DNA of 64,000 nt. Source: Bartonella krasnovii. GTDB taxonomy: Bacteria > Pseudomonadota > Alphaproteobacteria > Rhizobiales > Rhizobiaceae. Numbering within the stretch: position 1 is the stretch's first letter; the number at the start of each line of letters is the position of its first letter. Positions 58,972-64,000 of this stretch are shown here, one piece after another. The stretch lies in contig NZ_CP031844.2 of assembly GCF_003606345.3 (NCBI RefSeq), positions 248,001 through 312,000 of the forward strand, given 5' to 3'. The notes beneath the pieces are model-generated. The model had not been told where the DNA came from. It saw only the letters and a list, made by a program, of their open reading frames with translations, and did no database searches. The position numbers and the translations under genes are program-made.

Positions 58972-60013
58972 GTTATCATGAAACTTGACAAATTCAGATT
59001 CATGCTTGTCTATTCCTAATACAACCCCAGTCGTTCTATGGGCTTCATCACAAATGATCAGATCAAATTCGGGTAAATATATTCCTTTTGTGCATCGGAA
59101 ATCACTTGAATGGAATGATAGGTCGAAAAGACCACGCTCATCACATCAAGAGAGGTTTTATTGGCTTTACGAGTAAGTTCTTGTGAATCCGTTGTAGCCG
59201 GTAATATAAGATTAGAGGCGTCCACTGCAGCCTCATCATTTACGACGCTTGCCAACTTGTGTATTCGAACACACCGCAAAGGAACGAAAGGGAATTTCTG
59301 TATCAATGGTCCATTCACGGATTGTTTGTGACATCAAAGCAAGGGAGGGTATCAGAAACAACACACGCTTGCCTTTTCCGGCGAGAGTTTCTGCTATCTT
59401 AAGGCTAGTAAAAGTTTTTCCCGTCTCACATGCCATAATAAGCTTACCACGGTCTGCTTCTTGCAAACCTTCACAAACTTTCTCAAGCGCTTCTATCTGA
59501 TGATCTAAAAGCTTTTTTTTCGGTTGTTCTTTAAAGACGGCTTGACCTCGTTCTTTATAAGCCCCCCAATCAATTTGACTGTTTTCTAAATCAAACAGAT
59601 TAATCTGTTGAATACGAACCTCTTGACCATCACAAGTGTTGTTCGCATTGTTACTCCAATTGCTTTCAGTGCTATCAACCAAAATACGACGCGTAAAAAT
59701 CTTTTTCCCAGAAGCAGCTATAAAGCTATCAATATCTTCTTTTTAATGATGTGAGAAGCATCATAGCATTTACATTGAATAGCCGCATAACCTCCTCATC
59801 ACGGATTGTAGCGACCAAATCAATACCGATGTCACGCCCATCTTCATCATGTTCCTCAGCCCATTCCGAATAAGTCTGAACCTTTTCGTATTCCTGCTTT
59901 TGTAAAGGGTTTTCCGATAGATAAACTTTCACAAGATTTTCAAACAGCGTTCCCAATTCACGGGATGGTTTTGCTTGTTGACGGTAGAATTCTAAGAGAG
60001 AGCGTAAAGTGAT
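58972..60013 (-). pseudogene. Type ISP restriction enzyme N-terminal remnant
   Basis: Pieces in shifting frames form the start of a single-chain type ISP (LlaGI/LlaBIII-like) restriction enzyme. They are LRSLLEFYRQQ and LGTLFENLVKVYLSENPL, then GRDIGIDLVA and AAIQCKCYDAS (Mrr-like nuclease D and QxK residues), then KKEDIDSFIAASGKKIFT, a Walker A-like ACETGKT, LILPATTDSQELTR and DLIICDEAHRTTGV (DEAH box). At least three frameshifts, and the expected ATG reads ATC (60,013-60,011). It stops at about 58,972, where the integrase tail begins. The methylase half is absent. Confidence 0.8.
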
Positions 60014-60604
60014 TTATTTATTATCAAAATTGTAAGGGCAAAGCATAAAGAATAGACTCAATAGCAATATATTATACTAATTAATTCTCTTCAAAAGAAT
60101 AAAAATGAAGTTAGTTAAATCCATTTTAAACAAATAGCGAGTGCAAAATAGAAGAGAATTGCTACCCCCTATAGGGCTTTATAAAAGAATTTATGAGTGC
60201 TGTTTATCAAAAACAGAATAGTGGAATTTGCTTTTCGTTTCACACATCATTCAAGACAAATGCAATGTTTTTTTGAAATTATAATATTTTCATCAAAAAA
60301 AACTGCTCATAGTTTTCTACCTACTGTGCTGAACAAGTAAAATATATCACAACAAGCCTAATGAAGTATATTTAAGGTTATAGAAAAACTGTATATATCA
60401 CAATTTATCAGGATAATGGATTGTTGCAATCGTACATTTTTTTGTATATATCGCCGCTGAATATGAAAATGAACGAAGCTTTAATTTTCTTGTTGCTAAC
60501 TTAATGCTAAGCGGTGCGTAGCAAGAAGAAGCAGTGTTGTTATTCGTACTTCCCATCTATAATCTCAAAAGCATTATAGGTGATGAATTTCCAAACCATC
60601 AATT
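60014..60604. other. Intergenic, AT-rich
   Basis: About 600 bp with no coding frame recognised. The promoter of the following three-gene set should lie in the last 150 bp. Confidence 0.4.
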
Positions 60605-60616
60605 TTGAGGGCTACT

Positions 60617-61681
60617 GTGTTAGCTACATTACCTAAAGATATACGCTCTTTAATAATACAAGCGCCTATGGCTGGTGTATCGACGCCTGAGATGGCGGCT
60701 GCCGTATCTAATTCTGGTGCGGTTGGTTCGATAGCTATTGGCGGATTGGGGCCGGATGAAGCAGTTTTGTTAATTCAAAAAACGAAAGCACTAACTGATC
60801 GGCCGTTTAATATTAATCTTTTCTGTCATGATCCTTTTTTGCGTGTGGATACAGCAAAAGATTCTCATTGGCGAACTAAGCTAAACGACTGTTTTTTAGG
60901 TGGGGAAACAGTTCTAAATACTCCTCTTAAGAATATATATGCCTCTATTAAAAATAATAAGGCTTTAGCTATCGCTGTCGCTGCACAATCCCCTGATATT
61001 ATTAGTTTTCATTTTGGTGTCCCGGATGATGATATCATTGACATCTTTCGGCAGACCGGTGCCAAACTTATGGCTACTGCAACTTGTCTTGAGGAGGGGA
61101 AAGAAATTGCAGTTAAGGGGTTGGATGCAATAATTGCTCAAGGCTTTGAGGCAGGAGGACACCGAGGACAATTTAATCTTTCACGATTCGACGAGAAGTT
61201 ATCAACGCACGTCTTGACTCGGCTTTTGGCCCAGCACTTGTCACTTCCTATAATTGCTGCGGGCGGTATAATGACCGGAGCTGATATAGCGAGCGTTATG
61301 CTCATGGGTGCTCAGGGAGTACAATTAGGCAGTGCCTTTATAGGTTGTAGCGAAAGCGGTGCGAGTCATTGTCATAAAAATCTTTTGAAGTCTGATAAAT
61401 CCATACCAACCGTTTTGACGCGAGCCATTTCTGGGCGGCCTGCGCGGTCAATAATGACATCATTTGTTCAATGGGCGATGAGTATTACGGATAAGGATAT
61501 TCCAGAGTATCCTTACGGTTATGATGCTTTCAAGCAGTTGCAAAAAAGTATGCTCTTACGAGAAGATCTTGATATAGGTCCTTTTTGGGCAGGGCAAAGT
61601 GCTTTCTTGGCGCGTTTTATTCCGGCAGCACAAATTATCGCAGAGTTAGAAAACGAGTATGCTCACTATATACAGGGCTAA
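60617..61681 (+). CDS. Nitronate monooxygenase family flavoprotein
   Basis: 354 residues from GTG 60,617, which has GAGGG five bases upstream; TTG 60,605 is an in-frame alternative. TIM-barrel FMN enzyme: IIQAPMAGVSTPEMAAAVSN, AIGGLGPDEA, then AIIAQGFEAGGHRGQF (FMN phosphate and catalytic His region), IIAAGGIMTGADIASVMLMGAQGVQLGSAF. Class I NMOs oxidise alkyl nitronates to carbonyl compounds and nitrite; some relatives work in natural-product pathways. It lies just upstream of an MFS exporter and an FAD protein, so a dedicated pathway is plausible. Confidence 0.85.
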   Translation: MLATLPKDIRSLIIQAPMAGVSTPEMAAAVSNSGAVGSIAIGGLGPDEAVLLIQKTKALTDRPFNINLFCHDPFLRVDTAKDSHWRTKLNDCFLGGETVLNTPLKNIYASIKNNKALAIAVAAQSPDIISFHFGVPDDDIIDIFRQTGAKLMATATCLEEGKEIAVKGLDAIIAQGFEAGGHRGQFNLSRFDEKLSTHVLTRLLAQHLSLPIIAAGGIMTGADIASVMLMGAQGVQLGSAFIGCSESGASHCHKNLLKSDKSIPTVLTRAISGRPARSIMTSFVQWAMSITDKDIPEYPYGYDAFKQLQKSMLLREDLDIGPFWAGQSAFLARFIPAAQIIAELENEYAHYIQG

Positions 61682-61703
61682 AAAAAGTGAATCTGAAGCT
61701 AAT

Positions 61704-62873
61704 ATGACAATGAATAAAACGGTCAAGTACGTATTGAGTGGATTTGCGGCATCCTTGGTTGGCATAGGTTTATCACGCTTCGCTTATACGCCTGCAACAC
61801 CTTATCTTATAAACCAAGGTTGGCTTGATGAAAATCATATTTTTTGGGTAGGTTCTGCAAACTTTTTAGGTTACTTCATCGGTGCTTTTTCATCCCCTTA
61901 TATTTTACGCCTCACTTCTCCAAGATATGCATTGAGATTAGCCTTCTTCATGAGTGGGTTATCTTTTTTATGCTGTTGTTATCCATATGGAAGCTTGTGG
62001 TTCATGATATGGCGTTTTATTGTAGGTTTGTCGGGGGGGGTCTTAACAGCTGTGGCTGCTCCGACTTTGTTATCAGCTATAGACCCAAAAGAGCGTGCTC
62101 GTTCTGGTGGTATAATGTTCTCAGGAGTGGGATTAGGCTTGTTATTGTCTGCTTTGTTTACACCCATGATAGCAAGTATTAAAGTATATTATTATTGGGG
62201 AGCGCTTTTTTTAATCACTCTTATATTTTTTATAATAACCTATCAGTTTATACCCAACACGAATTTTGAGCGTATTAAAAAGTCGTATAAGTCTAAGCGA
62301 ATAGATTATTTCATATATCTAACATACGGCATAAACGCTGCAGCGTTTATGCCGTATATATTGTTTCTTGTGAATTTTGTTTTGCTTCGCACAATACCAT
62401 CAACCTATTTTGCTTCTATCATTTGGCTAGTTTATGCCTTTGGTGCGTTTTTAGGAGCCATAATATTGGGCATAGCAGCCAAGAAAACGTCGTATCGCTC
62501 AGTGATCTTTTTGATGAATTTTGTGCAATTATTTGCCTCGTGTCTATTGCTATTGTTTCCTGATTTGAAGATCGCGTTGTTACTACCAGCTCTTATTATG
62601 GGTGCCGCTACCCCTGGCATTGTGCCTTTATATCTTGGTTTAATAGGAGAATTGTCTTCATCTGATCCACAAATTCAGCAGATTATCTGGAGCAGAGCGG
62701 TATCAGCATTCGCCTTATCACAAGCAATAGCTGCGTATATATTTACTTGGCTTTTCTATATAATGGAGAATTATATCTTAATATTCTCTATTTCATCATT
62801 TCTTCTTTTTATTCTATGCGTGGGGTTTATACAGGAAAGATACTATGGCTATAAACAGAAAAAAAACCATTAA
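61704..62873 (+). CDS. MFS transporter, YbfB/YjiJ family
   Basis: 389 residues from ATG 61,704; the longer frame to 61,659 overlaps the NMO gene. Twelve membrane helices. LSGFAASLVGIGLSRFAYTPATPYLI at the start is characteristic of YbfB/YjiJ-type major facilitators; SANFLGYFIGAF and IWRFIVGLSGGVLTAVAAPT follow. A G8 run (62,033-62,040) is in frame. Its end overlaps the next gene by 29 bp. It probably moves the product or substrate of the flavoenzymes beside it. Confidence 0.83.
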   Translation: MTMNKTVKYVLSGFAASLVGIGLSRFAYTPATPYLINQGWLDENHIFWVGSANFLGYFIGAFSSPYILRLTSPRYALRLAFFMSGLSFLCCCYPYGSLWFMIWRFIVGLSGGVLTAVAAPTLLSAIDPKERARSGGIMFSGVGLGLLLSALFTPMIASIKVYYYWGALFLITLIFFIITYQFIPNTNFERIKKSYKSKRIDYFIYLTYGINAAAFMPYILFLVNFVLLRTIPSTYFASIIWLVYAFGAFLGAIILGIAAKKTSYRSVIFLMNFVQLFASCLLLLFPDLKIALLLPALIMGAATPGIVPLYLGLIGELSSSDPQIQQIIWSRAVSAFALSQAIAAYIFTWLFYIMENYILIFSISSFLLFILCVGFIQERYYGYKQKKNH

Positions 62874-64000
62874 TTGTGCTATCATCGGTTTTGGGGCTCG
62901 TGGCATTAGTTTTTATGAGAGGATAAATGCCTATGCTCGTCGTTATATAAGTAGTGTACATATAAACCTGACAATATTTGATCCCAATGAACATGGTTGT
63001 GGATCTCATTCGCCAAGACAAGCAGATTATCTATTAGTCAATACAGTTGCATCGCAAATGACTATGTTCTTAGATAAAACTTGTAAAGTTTCTGGCCCAT
63101 ATACCAACGGCCCCTCATTTGCTCAATGGGCTAAAGATACAGGTATCCGTAAAATAGGTTCTAACTTCTATCATATGGCTGAAGACTCAGATGTTGGAGC
63201 ACCTATAGACGATAATGACTATCTATCACGTGCTGAATTAGGGAATTATTTACAATTCGTTGTAGATCTATTGACAGCAAACAGACCGCGTAATGTAGAT
63301 GTGTCCATTATCAGATCTCATGTGATTGATATTAAGCCATTATCAGAGCGTGAATTTATTGTTGTGGTCGATGGGGATTATAAGCAGTCATTTGAATTTA
63401 TATTTATGACTACTGGGCATGGTACTAATATACTCACAGAAAATGAGCAACAAAAAACAGATTTTGTTTCTTCAAATAAGCATAAAAATCCCAACTTAGG
63501 ATTTATAAGATCTCCTTATCCTTTATCCATGATAGAAAGTGTTAGCCCTGATGCTCGAGTGTTGGTGCAGGGTATGGGACTAACAGCGCATGATGTTATA
63601 GCCGAGCTAACTGTTGGAAGAGGAGGCCGATATAAAGAGAACAGAGGCCGCTTGGAATATATACCATCAGGGCGAGAGCCTGTCATCAGTCTCTTCTCAA
63701 GACAAGGACTTCCATTTTCTTCTAGAGCCATAAATGAGAAAGGGACCTCTGAGGCTTATACAGCTGAATTCTTTACATTAGATTACTTCAAATCTCTGCG
63801 ACAGAAAAAAAAGAAATTTGATTTTTTTGAAGATGTTCTTCCAGTCTTGAAAAAGGAAATGTTGAGGGCATACTATCATGCCGTGGGTAAGACTGAGTGC
63901 ATTGACTATGAAGATTTTAGAAAAATTGACGAAATATTATATCCCTTACAAGGCGTTGTATTCAAAAATGCTGTTGATTACAAACGCTATATCTATGAAT
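62845..64000 (+). CDS. FAD/NAD(P)-binding oxidoreductase, partial
   Basis: Start ATG 62,845 (AGGAAAGA upstream), inside the end of the MFS gene; no stop before the window edge, 385 residues visible. It begins with a Rossmann motif CAIIGFGARGISFYER, then TIFDPNEHGCG and QADYLLVNTVASQM, as in the FAD_NAD_binding_9 (PF13454-type) family. Further on are MTTGHGTN and RVLVQGMGLTAHDVIAELT, a second nucleotide-binding region. Relatives occur in clusters for secondary metabolites; the reaction is unknown. The overlap shows tight coupling to the exporter. Confidence 0.8.
   Translation, partial: MAINRKKTINCAIIGFGARGISFYERINAYARRYISSVHINLTIFDPNEHGCGSHSPRQADYLLVNTVASQMTMFLDKTCKVSGPYTNGPSFAQWAKDTGIRKIGSNFYHMAEDSDVGAPIDDNDYLSRAELGNYLQFVVDLLTANRPRNVDVSIIRSHVIDIKPLSEREFIVVVDGDYKQSFEFIFMTTGHGTNILTENEQQKTDFVSSNKHKNPNLGFIRSPYPLSMIESVSPDARVLVQGMGLTAHDVIAELTVGRGGRYKENRGRLEYIPSGREPVISLFSRQGLPFSSRAINEKGTSEAYTAEFFTLDYFKSLRQKKKKFDFFEDVLPVLKKEMLRAYYHAVGKTECIDYEDFRKIDEILYPLQGVVFKNAVDYKRYIYE

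Noticed and set aside
2047..62040. Many G7-G9 runs (for example 2,544, 34,280, 40,366, 50,650, 57,525 and 62,033) as phase-variation tracts
   Set aside because: They lie in frame in housekeeping genes too and come from Gly codons GGG; only the C13 tract and the G7 run at the MFS frameshift deserve attention.
1..64000. CRISPR array or complete insertion sequence
   Set aside because: No regularly spaced repeats and no transposase frame were seen; the direct repeats are R-M scars and a promoter duplication.

Overview
The window comes from a low-GC alphaproteobacterium of the order Hyphomicrobiales, most likely a Bartonella. The evidence is the recognisable Bartonella-like core order (puuA-like, FAD oxidoreductase, zwf-pgl-edd, folD, rsmE, gshA-type GCS2, ubiG, lysC, nhaA, der, atpI-B-E-F'-F), an AT-rich base composition, and a tRNA-His with A73 and no G-1, which is an alphaproteobacterial peculiarity.

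Layout: (1) 1-24,300 is an accessory island after tRNA-His. It is rich in broken genes, transporters and small peptides, and contains one complete type III restriction-modification system (mod 11,957-13,852, res 13,881-17,084). Around it lie partial copies of the same locus: a ~0.5-kb block from just upstream of mod is repeated at 4,466-4,977, and the 3' end of res is repeated at 18,366-18,763 and 20,700-21,117. Cargo genes sit between these fragments. (2) 24,300-58,400 is ordinary chromosome: gamma-glutamyl-polyamine genes, Entner-Doudoroff/pentose phosphate genes, envelope AsmA-like proteins, cofactor and housekeeping genes, and the Fo part of ATP synthase. (3) 58,400-64,000 is a second accessory segment. 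It begins with a ruined type ISP restriction gene joined in frame to a tyrosine-recombinase tail, followed by a three-gene set (nitronate monooxygenase, MFS exporter, FAD/NAD(P)-binding oxidoreductase) that runs off the window.

The main find is at 18,764-23,707: what looks like a microcin C-type (peptide-nucleotide antibiotic) cluster. It has a duplicated promoter with an inverted-repeat operator, a 40-residue peptide gene with a perfect Shine-Dalgarno that ends in Asn (as MccA precursors must), a 12-bp stem-loop right after it (as after E. coli mccA), an MFS exporter (MccC-like), a frameshifted SAM-dependent transferase (MccD-like), and an intact 589-residue fusion of a fold-III PLP decarboxylase with a RimL-type acetyltransferase, which is the MccE architecture. 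The adenylating enzyme MccB is not present intact: a res fragment has cut off whatever gene followed mccC. The cluster therefore appears to have lost synthesis steps while keeping the exporter and the MccE acetyltransferase. A second, degraded MccE-type decarboxylase lies at 8,235-8,982, next to an intact MATE exporter and opposite a radical-SAM-like protein that has lost two of its three cluster cysteines.

All functional calls are from reading motifs and gene order; no database search was possible. Frameshifts may in part be sequencing or assembly errors.
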